The position numbers and the translations under genes were made by a program. Below the pieces are notes generated by a model. That model saw only the letters and a list, made by a program, of their open reading frames with translations. It searched no databases and had not been told where the DNA came from. Shown here piece after piece: positions 16,340 to 23,574 of a stretch of 64,000 nucleotides of DNA (position 1 is its first letter; the number at the start of each line of letters is the position of its first letter). The stretch is from assembly GCF_900177245.1 (NCBI RefSeq), contig NZ_FXBM01000001.1:1116001-1180000 (forward strand). The letters run 5' to 3'. The stretch comes from Rathayibacter oskolensis (GTDB lineage: Bacteria; Actinomycetota; Actinomycetes; Actinomycetales; Microbacteriaceae).

Positions 16340-17483
16340 GGGCGAGCGGCGCTCGACGCCCATCCCGGTCGCGCGTCGCGTCGCCGTCCTCGGAGCAGGC
16401 AGCTGGGGCACGACCTTCGCCAAGATCCTCGCCGACGGTGGGTCCGACGTCGTCATGTGGGCGCGCCGTGCCGAGCTCGCGCGCGAGATCACCGAGGCCA
16501 AGCGCAACAGCGACTACCTGCCCGGCATCAACCTGCCGCGCAACATCCGGGCGACCCCCCGCATCGAGGAGGCGCTGGAGGGGGTCGAGCACGTCTACCT
16601 CTCGATCCCGTCGCAGACGCTCCGCGGCAACCTCGAGGCGATCACACCGTTCCTCACCGAGCGCACGATCCTGATCAGCCTGATGAAGGGCGTCGAGAAG
16701 GGGAGCGGCCAGCGGATGAGCGAGGTGATCTCGCAGGTGCTGCCGATCTCGCCGAACCGGATCGCGGTCGCCTCCGGGCCCAACCTCGCCCTCGAGATCG
16801 CGAAGGAGCAGCCCACCGCGGCGGTCATCGCCTCCGAGAGCCTCGTCACGGCGCAGGAGGTCGCGCTGGCGGCGACCAACCGCTACTTCCGCTCCTTCGT
16901 CAACACCGACGTGATCGGCACCGAGTTCGGCGGGGTGCTGAAGAACCTGATCGCGGTGGCGATCGGGATCGTCGACGGGGTCGGCTACGGCGAGAACACC
17001 AAGGCGTCGATCATGACCCGCGGCCTCGCCGAGATGACCGACTTCGCGGTCGCCTACGGGGCGAAGGCCGAGACGATGTCGGGGCTCGCCGGTCTCGGCG
17101 ACCTGATCGCCACATCGAGCTCATCGCTCTCGCGCAACAACACCGCGGGCCGCCTCCTCGGGCAGGGCTACAGCTTCACCGATGTGGTCAAGACGATGCA
17201 GCAGACCGCCGAGGGGCTCTCCTCCGTGGCGCCGGTGCTCGAGCTCGCCCGTGCCAGGGGAGTCGACATGCCCATCGTCCAGCAGGTGTCGCAGGTGCTC
17301 GCCGGTACCCTCGACCCGAAGGACATCGCGCCGCACCTGACCACGGATTCGGACGAGCCACAGGGTGAGAGGAACCTCGATGACCAGCAAGCGCGCGGTG
17401 GCCGTTCTGTTCGGGGGGCGCTCAAGCGAGCACTCGATCAGCTGCGCAACGGCGGCGGGGGTGCTGCGGGCGATCGACCGTGA
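16323..17483 (+). CDS. gpsA: Glycerol-3-phosphate dehydrogenase [NAD(P)+]
   Basis: Supplies sn-glycerol-3-phosphate for phospholipids from dihydroxyacetone phosphate, a logical partner of plsC. The dinucleotide motif VLGAGSWGT lies at residues 22-30; the catalytic lysine is in GGVLKNLIAVAIG and the substrate region is GLAGLGDLIATSSS. TTG at 16323 is the only plausible start: no ATG or GTG occurs in frame before the nucleotide-binding motif. At 386 residues it is about 40-50 longer than usual, because the C-terminal tail (QGERNLDDQQARGG onward) continues 104 bases out of frame into ddl. Confidence 0.93.
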   Translation: MSPSSRGERRSTPIPVARRVAVLGAGSWGTTFAKILADGGSDVVMWARRAELAREITEAKRNSDYLPGINLPRNIRATPRIEEALEGVEHVYLSIPSQTLRGNLEAITPFLTERTILISLMKGVEKGSGQRMSEVISQVLPISPNRIAVASGPNLALEIAKEQPTAAVIASESLVTAQEVALAATNRYFRSFVNTDVIGTEFGGVLKNLIAVAIGIVDGVGYGENTKASIMTRGLAEMTDFAVAYGAKAETMSGLAGLGDLIATSSSSLSRNNTAGRLLGQGYSFTDVVKTMQQTAEGLSSVAPVLELARARGVDMPIVQQVSQVLAGTLDPKDIAPHLTTDSDEPQGERNLDDQQARGGRSVRGALKRALDQLRNGGGGAAGDRP

Positions 17484-18486
17484 CCGCTTCGAGGTGATCC
17501 CGGTCGGGATCACCCGGGACGGCGCGTTCGTGCTCGAGGAGGACCGCCCCGAGAAGTTCGCCCTCGACGCGGCGGCGCTGCCCGAGGTCGTCGACAACGG
17601 CTCGAGGGTGCGCTGGCCGGAGTCGGCCCTGTCGCGCGAGCTCACGGTCGCCGGGGCCGACGGCGCCGTCCGCTCGCTCGGCGACGTCGATGTGGTGTTC
17701 CCGATCCTGCACGGTCCGTGGGGAGAGGACGGCACCGTCCAGGGGCTCCTCGAGCTGATCGGCCTCCCGTACGTCGGGTCCGGGGTCCTCGCCTCGGCGC
17801 TCGGGATGGACAAGCACTTCACCAAGACGGTCCTGCGGGCCGCCGGCATCGCGGTCGCACCCTGGTACACGGTGACCGAGGCGGAGTGGCGCGTCGACCC
17901 CGGCGACGCCTCCGCCGCCCTCGACGACCTGGGGCTGCCCGTCTTCGTGAAGCCCGCCCGCGCCGGCTCGAGCGTCGGCGTGAGCCGCGTCGACGACCCC
18001 TCGCAGCTCGACGCGGCGCTCGAGGAGGCGTTCGCCCACGACTCGCGCGTGCTGATCGAGGCCGCGATCGTCGGCCGCGAGGTCGAGATCGGGGTGCTCG
18101 GCGCGCGCGCAGGCGAGTCGGCGCGCGCCTCGGTCGCCGGCGAGGTCGTCGTGTCGGGGCGCGGCTTCTACGACTTCGAGGCGAAGTACCTCGGGGCCGA
18201 GGGCGTCGACCTGATCTGCCCGGCCGACCTCACCGCCGACGAGCTCGCCGAGATGCGATCGCTCGCGGTGCGCGCCTTCGAGGCGATCGGCGCCGAGGGA
18301 CTCGCTCGCGTCGACTTCTTCCTCACGCTCGAGGGCTTCGTGGTCAACGAGATCAACACGATGCCGGGCTTCACGCCGATCTCGATGTTCCCGCGGATGT
18401 GGGGGGCGAGCGGGGTGGCGTACCCGGATCTGATCGGCGAGCTCATCGACCTGGCGCTCGCTCGGGTCCCGGTGGCGGTCCGGTGA
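17380..18486 (+). CDS. ddl: D-alanine--D-alanine ligase
   Basis: ATP-grasp enzyme that makes the D-Ala-D-Ala terminus of peptidoglycan. 368 residues. The N-terminal FGGRSSEHSISC motif (about 10-21), LHGPWGEDGTVQG (about 108-120), VKPARAGSSVGVS, and the metal-binding end VNEINTMPGFTPISMFP are intact. The Shine-Dalgarno AGAGGA (within 17366-17373) stands about seven bases before the ATG, supporting 17380 despite the long overlap with gpsA. It stops inside the start of the GntR gene (GTGA overlap). Confidence 0.96.
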   Translation: MTSKRAVAVLFGGRSSEHSISCATAAGVLRAIDRDRFEVIPVGITRDGAFVLEEDRPEKFALDAAALPEVVDNGSRVRWPESALSRELTVAGADGAVRSLGDVDVVFPILHGPWGEDGTVQGLLELIGLPYVGSGVLASALGMDKHFTKTVLRAAGIAVAPWYTVTEAEWRVDPGDASAALDDLGLPVFVKPARAGSSVGVSRVDDPSQLDAALEEAFAHDSRVLIEAAIVGREVEIGVLGARAGESARASVAGEVVVSGRGFYDFEAKYLGAEGVDLICPADLTADELAEMRSLAVRAFEAIGAEGLARVDFFLTLEGFVVNEINTMPGFTPISMFPRMWGASGVAYPDLIGELIDLALARVPVAVR

Positions 18487-18854
18487 GCGAGGCTCCGCTC
18501 GGGATCACGATCGACCCGGGCGGCTCCGTCGCGCCGTTCGCGCAGATCCGCGAGCAGATCGCTGCGCGGGTCGCGGCCGGCGGGCTGCACGTCGGCGCGC
18601 GCCTTCCTCCGGTGCGGTCCCTCGCCGAGCTGCTCGGGGTGGCGCCGGGCACCGTCGCGCGTGCCTACAAGGAGCTGGAGGCCGCGGGCGTCGTCGAGAC
18701 GCGGGGACGCGCAGGCACCGTGGTCACGGGCGGCGTCGAGGGCGTCGAGCGGGAGCTGCAGCTCGCGGCGTCGGCCTTCGCCGAGCGGGCGCGGGCGCTG
18801 GGTGCGACGCCGGATCAGGCGCTGCGCGTGGCGCGGGCGTCGCTCGGCGTCTGA
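18483..18854 (+). CDS. GntR-family regulator, YtrA type (winged helix only)
   Basis: A 123-residue protein consisting of a GntR winged helix-turn-helix (about residues 14-82; FAQIREQIAARVAAGGLHVGARLPPVRSLAE-type recognition region, then TVARAYKELEAAGVVETRGRAGT) and a short C-terminal helix. This is the YtrA subgroup, which often controls adjacent ABC transporters; here it is instead the last gene of the murA-ddl run, four bases overlapping ddl. Its target is not visible. Three-gene overlap makes co-transcription with ddl very likely. Confidence 0.87.
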   Translation: MSEAPLGITIDPGGSVAPFAQIREQIAARVAAGGLHVGARLPPVRSLAELLGVAPGTVARAYKELEAAGVVETRGRAGTVVTGGVEGVERELQLAASAFAERARALGATPDQALRVARASLGV

Positions 18855-18871
18855 GCGGATCCCGCTCGCCG

Positions 18872-18898
18872 CGCTGCGATCTGCAGGAGATCGCAGCG
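18872..18898 (+). repeat. Intergenic hairpin repeat with GATCTGCAGG core (copy 2), possible terminator
   Basis: A perfect 11-bp stem CGCTGCGATCT / AGATCGCAGCG with loop GCAGG. The inner 19 bp match the reverse complement of 5021-5039 exactly. A half copy (GCCTGCAGATCGG) lies near 18946-18958. It falls between convergent genes, 18 bases after the GntR stop. Confidence 0.8.
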
Positions 18899-18985
18899 AC
18901 CCCGCCCGTCTCAGGCGGAGGAGAACGCTCTCAGCGGCGTAACGCCTGCAGATCGGACGAGCGCCTGCGGACAGGGCGCGCAGGC

Positions 18986-19489
18986 TCAGCCGGTCGGCGT
19001 GCCCTCGGGGTCGAGGGTGTCGGTGTCGGAGACGTCGGTGCACTCGCCCGTCTTCGGCAGGTACGACACGGCGTTGGCCAGATCGACGACGGCCGAGGTG
19101 CCCGAGGCCCGGCTCTGGTCGACCGTGACCTCGACGGCCGGTTCGCGACCGTAGGTGGTCAGCGTGTAGATGTCCTCGTCGGCCCGCGTCTCGTCGATGA
19201 CCCAGTCGACGCCGCTCACCGAGACGCAGAGGTCGGTCGTCGGGCCGGGCGGCTCGACTCCGCAGTGCAGGATGACCGCCGACGGGGTTCCCCAGGCGGC
19301 CGTCCCCTGCGCGTTCGTCTCGCGCTCGGGCTGCTCGGCGACGACGTCGGGGAGGCGGACGGAGACCTCGGCGCAGGCGACGTCCGTCGCGTCGGCGGCC
19401 GGTTCGAGAGCGACCGTCGCCGAGCATCCGGACAGCAGGAGAACCGCCGCGATCGCGGCGAACGGGGCGAGGAGGCGACGGGAGGACAT
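18986..19489 (-). CDS. DUF3515-type lipoprotein
   Basis: A 167-residue exported lipoprotein. The signal peptide has a lipobox LLSGC with Cys22 as lipidation site. The mature part contains conserved-looking VACAEVSVRLPDVV, a QGTAAWG stretch, and an HCGVEPP motif; these match the actinobacterial DUF3515 family, commonly found beside thiL and rsmD. Function is unknown. The family's cysteine pairs (Ala-Cys-Ala, His-Cys-Gly, Leu-Cys-Val) suggest disulfides in the cell envelope. Transcribed divergently from thiL over 25 bases. Confidence 0.82.
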   Translation of the reverse strand: MSSRRLLAPFAAIAAVLLLSGCSATVALEPAADATDVACAEVSVRLPDVVAEQPERETNAQGTAAWGTPSAVILHCGVEPPGPTTDLCVSVSGVDWVIDETRADEDIYTLTTYGREPAVEVTVDQSRASGTSAVVDLANAVSYLPKTGECTDVSDTDTLDPEGTPTG

Positions 19490-19497
19490 CGGGCGCA

Positions 19498-19507
19498 ACG
19501 CTAGCGT
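19498..19507. promoter_or_regulatory. Bidirectional -10 at a CTAG palindrome (DUF3515 / thiL)
   Basis: ACGCTAGCGT reads TAGCGT on both strands. On the plus strand it ends seven bases before the thiL ATG; on the minus strand it ends eight bases before the DUF3515 ATG. Only 25 bases separate the two start codons, leaving no room for separate promoters with leaders. Confidence 0.5.
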
Positions 19508-19514
19508 GTCAACC

Positions 19515-20552
19515 ATGGCACCGGATCCGAGCCCCACCCTGGCCGAGCTCAGCGAGGGCGAGGTCCTCGCGAGGGTCCTGCACAGGCTCGGCACCGCCTC
19601 CGGATCGGAGACGCTCGTCGGGCCGGGCGACGACTCCGCCGTGCTGCGCGCCCCCGACGGCCGGTTCGTCGTGACGACGGACATGATGGTGCACGGTCCC
19701 GACTTCAGGCTCGCCTGGTCGACGCCGTTCGACCTCGGCTGGAAGGCTGCGGCCTCGAACCTCTCGGACGTGGCCGCCATGGGCGCCCGGCCGACCGCGA
19801 TGGTCGTGGCCATCTCGGCTCCCCAGCATCTGGGAGTCGACGTCCTCGAGGGCATCGCGGACGGCCTCGCCGCCGGGTGCTCGGCGATGGCGCCGGGGTG
19901 CGCCGTGGTCGGCGGCGACCTCTCCGCCTCCTCGACGCTGACTCTGGCGATCACCGCCTTCGGCTCCCTCGACGGCCGCGCGCCCGTGCTGCGCAGCGGC
20001 GCCCGACCGGGAGACGTCGTCGCCGCGGCCGGCCCGCTCGGCGCGGCGGGCCTCGGTCTCCGGCTCCTCTTCGAGCGGGCGAGGGCCGAGGGGGAGCCGT
20101 CGGCGGTGCTCGCCCGTGAGCTGCGGACGCTGTTCCCGGAGGTGCTGGACGCGCAGCTGCGGCCCACGCCACCGATCGCGGCCGGGATCGCGGCAGGCGG
20201 AACCGCCTCGGCGATGATGGACGTGTCGGACGGCGTCGTGCTCGATGCCCGGCGCCTCGCCCGGGCGAGCGGCGTCGTGATCGACCTCGACGCGGCCGCG
20301 GTCGACGCGCACGCGGAGGCGCTGACGTGGGTCGACGGGGTGGACCTGGCGCTCGCCCGCACGCTTGTGCTCGGGGGAGGGGAGGACCACGCGATGCTCG
20401 CCTGCTTCCCCGCGGGCGTCGCGACGCCTCCGGGATTCACGGTGCTCGGAGTCGTGCGCGAGGGGGAGCCGGAGGTGCGGCTCGACGGCACCGCCCTGGA
20501 GGAGCGAGGGGGCTGGGACCCCTACCTCGGCTGGGACGGCGCGGCGGGCTGA
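19515..20552 (+). CDS. thiL: Thiamine-monophosphate kinase
   Basis: Phosphorylates thiamine monophosphate to thiamine diphosphate, the final step of cofactor synthesis. A 345-residue protein of the PurM/SelD fold: GDDSAVL (about 38-44, Mg-ATP), TTDMMVHGPDF (about 55-65), GWKAAASNLSDVAAMGA (about 75-91), VVGGDLSAS (about 130) and MMDVSDGVVLDARRLA (about 236). No other thiamine gene is nearby. Its 3' end overlaps rsmD, on the opposite strand, by 31 bases. Confidence 0.94.
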   Translation: MAPDPSPTLAELSEGEVLARVLHRLGTASGSETLVGPGDDSAVLRAPDGRFVVTTDMMVHGPDFRLAWSTPFDLGWKAAASNLSDVAAMGARPTAMVVAISAPQHLGVDVLEGIADGLAAGCSAMAPGCAVVGGDLSASSTLTLAITAFGSLDGRAPVLRSGARPGDVVAAAGPLGAAGLGLRLLFERARAEGEPSAVLARELRTLFPEVLDAQLRPTPPIAAGIAAGGTASAMMDVSDGVVLDARRLARASGVVIDLDAAAVDAHAEALTWVDGVDLALARTLVLGGGEDHAMLACFPAGVATPPGFTVLGVVREGEPEVRLDGTALEERGGWDPYLGWDGAAG

Positions 20553-21139
20553 GCCGCACCGTCGTCCGCCGGAGACGCCCACCAGATCGTGGTCTCGCCG
20601 TAGTCCTTGCGCTTCTCGCGAGCGAGCCCGCTCGGCCACCGAGGCTCCGGGCTGCGGGAGCTCCGCTCCACGACCACGACCGCGTCGTCGCGCAGCAGGG
20701 GGAGCACGCCCGCGAGGTCGGCGGCCAGATCGTCCTCGCCCAGGTCGTAGGGCGGATCGAGGAACACCGTGTCGACGTTGAGCGCGGGTGCGCTGTCGAG
20801 GAAGGAGCGCACCGATGCGGTCGCGACCTCGATGCTCGGCCGTGGCAGCCGGTTCGACGCCGCCGCTGCCGCGATCGCTCGGGCGTTCTCGCCGGCCGTG
20901 CGCGCCGCCTTCGGATCGCGCTCGACCAGGACGATCGCGCTCGCGCCGCGGCTCGCGGCCTCGAGGCCGAGCGCACCGGAACCCGCGTAGAGATCGACGA
21001 CCGTCGCACCGTCGAGAGCGTCGCGCGCCTCGAGGGCCGAGAAGACCGCCTCGCGGACCCGGTCGCTCGTCGGGCGGGTGCCGGTGCGGGGCACGCGGAG
21101 GGTGAGGGATCCTGCGAAGCCGGCGATGATCCTGGTCAC
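20522..21139 (-). CDS. rsmD: 16S rRNA (guanine966-N2)-methyltransferase
   Basis: Methylates G966 of 16S rRNA using S-adenosylmethionine. 205 residues. It starts with the family hallmark TRIIAGFAGS, followed by RPTSDRVREAVFSALEA (about 24-40), the SAM motif VVDLYAGSGALGLEAASRGA (about 50-69) and the catalytic FLDPPYD (about 125). GTG at 21139 is preferred over ATG 21151 because TATGCT ends seven bases before it and would overlap that ATG. In many bacteria rsmD is followed by coaD; here coaD is 7 kb away. Confidence 0.93.
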   Translation of the reverse strand: MTRIIAGFAGSLTLRVPRTGTRPTSDRVREAVFSALEARDALDGATVVDLYAGSGALGLEAASRGASAIVLVERDPKAARTAGENARAIAAAAASNRLPRPSIEVATASVRSFLDSAPALNVDTVFLDPPYDLGEDDLAADLAGVLPLLRDDAVVVVERSSRSPEPRWPSGLAREKRKDYGETTIWWASPADDGAAQPAAPSQPR

Positions 21140-21146
21140 CGTTCCG

Positions 21147-21152
21147 AGCATA
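21147..21152 (-). promoter_or_regulatory. Leaderless -10 (TATGCT) of rsmD
   Basis: Minus-strand TATGCT is followed by CGGAACG and the GTG start. It decides the start codon, since the alternative ATG lies within the hexamer. Confidence 0.55.
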
Positions 21153-21227
21153 GGGCGCCCCGCTCGCCCGGGAGACCCCTGCGAACCCTGAGCCGTTTTC
21201 CGGCTTGCCCTGCGAGAATCCACAACT

Positions 21228-22268
21228 ATGACGTCCCTCGATCCCACCCCCTCCACCGTCGGCCTCTCCGCCCGGGGTGCGGCACCGGGGTCGCCGATGT
21301 CGCGGGAGGAGTTCACGGCGCACTGCGCGGCGATCCTGTCGAACCTGACCCGCGTGATCGACGGCAAGGACGCCGAAGTGTCGATGGCCCTGACGGTGTT
21401 CCTCGCGGGCGGCCACCTCCTGATGGAGGACGTGCCGGGAACGGGGAAGACGGTGCTCGCGAAGTCGATCGCCGCCTCGGTCGGCGGGAGCGTCTCCCGG
21501 ATCCAGTTCACCCCCGACCTCCTGCCCTCGGACGTGACCGGAGTGTCGGTCTACAACCAGGCGACCCGCGACTTCGAGTTCAAGCCGGGGCCGGTCTTCG
21601 CGAACGTCCTGATCGGCGACGAGATCAACCGCGCCTCCCCGAAGACGCAGTCGGCCCTGCTCGAGTGCATGGAGGAGCGGCAGGTCTCGGTCGACGGCAT
21701 CACCCACCTGCTCCCTCGGCCGTTCGCCGTCGTGGCGACCCAGAACCCGGTCGAGATGGAGGGGACCTACAGCCTCCCCGAGGCGCAGCGCGACCGGTTC
21801 ATGGCCCGGCTCTCGCTCGGCTACCCCGACGAGCGCGCCGAGCTCGAGATGATCCGGACCCGCGACTCGGCCAGCCCGCTCGAGGAGCTGCGGCCGGTCG
21901 TGACGCGCGACGAGCTCGAGCGGATGATCGACTACGTGCAGTCCGTCTACGTAGCGCCGCCGGTGCAGGAGTACGTCGTCGCCATCATGCAGGCCACCCG
22001 CATCGATCCCGAGCTGCGGCTGGGCGGGAGCCCCCGCGCCACGCTCCAGCTCATAGCGGCGGCCAAGGCGCTGGCCGCGATCAGCGACCGGGACTTCGTC
22101 GTCCCCGACGACATCGACGCCCTCGCCGTCCCCGTCCTCGGGCACCGTCTGCTGCCCGCGACGCGCCTGCCGGGACGATCGGGCACGAGCGCCTCGCACT
22201 CCGTGTCCGAGATCGTCCAGCGGATCGTCGCCTCCACTCCTGTGCCCTTCAGCGGTCGTGGCGCCTGA
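21228..22268 (+). CDS. MoxR-family AAA+ ATPase
   Basis: A 346-residue chaperone-like ATPase. Walker A is DVPGTGKTVLAKS (about 72-84), Walker B is IGDEINRASPKTQ (about 136-148), sensor 1 is VVATQNPVEMEGTYSLPEAQRDRFM, and the C-terminal lid carries GGSPRATLQL. MoxR proteins work with DUF58 and von Willebrand-type partners to mature enzymes or envelope complexes; the DUF58 gene follows with an 11-base overlap. A GAGAAT box eight bases before the ATG is a possible promoter. Confidence 0.92.
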   Translation: MTSLDPTPSTVGLSARGAAPGSPMSREEFTAHCAAILSNLTRVIDGKDAEVSMALTVFLAGGHLLMEDVPGTGKTVLAKSIAASVGGSVSRIQFTPDLLPSDVTGVSVYNQATRDFEFKPGPVFANVLIGDEINRASPKTQSALLECMEERQVSVDGITHLLPRPFAVVATQNPVEMEGTYSLPEAQRDRFMARLSLGYPDERAELEMIRTRDSASPLEELRPVVTRDELERMIDYVQSVYVAPPVQEYVVAIMQATRIDPELRLGGSPRATLQLIAAAKALAAISDRDFVVPDDIDALAVPVLGHRLLPATRLPGRSGTSASHSVSEIVQRIVASTPVPFSGRGA

Positions 22269-23574
22269 CCCTCACGGGGGCGAGGCGCCCTCGACGCGCA
22301 TCGGAGCGCTCCCGGCCCTCGCGGGCGTCGCCCTGACCCTGCGCGGGTGGGCGTTCGTCGTCCTGGGGACAGCGGCCATCGTCCTCGCCCCGCTGCTCGG
22401 CTTCCGCGAGCTGCTCTTCCTCGGCCTCGTGCTGCTCGGACTGCCGCTCGGAGCCGTCGTCTCGCTCGCGGCCGGCGCGCCGGTGCTCCAGGTGCAGCGG
22501 CGCTTCGCCCCCCAGGTCGTCGCGGTCGGCGACGTGGTCGACGTCGATGTGCTGCTCGAGAACCGCGGCGGTCCGCTCCGCGGCGGCGCCCGAGCGGAGG
22601 ACCGGCTGGAGCGGGTCGAGCGCGGAGAGGCCTCGGGGCGCGTCGTCGCCCACGGCGGCTTCGGCCTCCCGCCCGTCCCGGCCGCCGGCACCGGGTCGAG
22701 CCGGGTGCGGGCGCGGTACCGCCTCCCCGCCGGTCGTCGCGGCATCCACCGCATCGGTCCGCTGCGGCTGGTGCGCGGTGACGCGCTCGGACTCGCGCTC
22801 CGCGAGACCGTCGCGGGTGCCGCGCAGCCCTTCGTCGTGACCCCCCGCGCCGTCCCGCTGCAGAGCGACGTGCTCGACGCCCACGGAGCCGGCGGATCCA
22901 GCCCGGTGGCGCACGCGACCGCGGGTGCCGGTACCGACGACGTCATCCCGCGCGACTACCGCCCCGGCGACGCGATGCGACGGGTGCACTGGCGTGCCAG
23001 CGCGCGCTCCGGCGAGCTCAAGGTGCGCCAGGACGAGCAGAACACCGACCCGCACGCCTGGATCCTGCTCGAGACCCGGGCCAGTCGCGTGCTCGACAAG
23101 GGCGGCCGCGGAGCGGACGACCGGCTCGAGTGGGCCGTCTCGATGACCGCCTCCCTCGCCGTGCACCTCCTCGAGCGTGGATTCGAGACGCACCTGGTCG
23201 AGACGGGGTCGGCCGATGAGCTCGGCCGGTCGGAGGACGAGCGGGAGGTCGCGCACGACGTCCTCCTCCGCCTCGCTGAGATCGAGCCGGCGGCCGAGGC
23301 GGTCGAGGCGGTCGGACGGATCGCGGGCGAGATGCGCGAGACCGGGGGAGTGCGGCCCGTGTTCGCCGTGCTCTCCCGACTGCGCGAGGACGACCTCGGC
23401 CCGCTCGCCTCCCTCGCCGCCCAGGCCAGGCCGGCGATCGCCTTCGTGGTCGAGGGCACACCGGAGGAGGAGGCCGCCCTTGCGGCCCTCGGCTGGTACG
23501 CGGTCGCGGTCTCGACCCGCACCCCGATCGAGGAGGCGTGGGCCGAGGCCCTCGCGCTCCGGGTGGTCGCGTGA
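22258..23574 (+). CDS. DUF58 domain protein, MoxR partner
   Basis: A 438-residue protein with two N-terminal membrane helices (about 28-70; GWAFVVLGTAAIVL and LLFLGLVLLGLPLGAVV) and a C-terminal DUF58 module. The signature DYRPGDAMRRVHWRASARSGELKVRQ (shown in parts: PGDAMRRVHWRAS at about 238-250) is intact. The region after it is a vWA-like fold with TASLAVHLLERGFETHLV. The GTG start overlaps moxR and the stop overlaps the transglutaminase gene, so the three form one operon. Role of the complex is unknown. Confidence 0.9.
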   Translation: MAPDPHGGEAPSTRIGALPALAGVALTLRGWAFVVLGTAAIVLAPLLGFRELLFLGLVLLGLPLGAVVSLAAGAPVLQVQRRFAPQVVAVGDVVDVDVLLENRGGPLRGGARAEDRLERVERGEASGRVVAHGGFGLPPVPAAGTGSSRVRARYRLPAGRRGIHRIGPLRLVRGDALGLALRETVAGAAQPFVVTPRAVPLQSDVLDAHGAGGSSPVAHATAGAGTDDVIPRDYRPGDAMRRVHWRASARSGELKVRQDEQNTDPHAWILLETRASRVLDKGGRGADDRLEWAVSMTASLAVHLLERGFETHLVETGSADELGRSEDEREVAHDVLLRLAEIEPAAEAVEAVGRIAGEMRETGGVRPVFAVLSRLREDDLGPLASLAAQARPAIAFVVEGTPEEEAALAALGWYAVAVSTRTPIEEAWAEALALRVVA

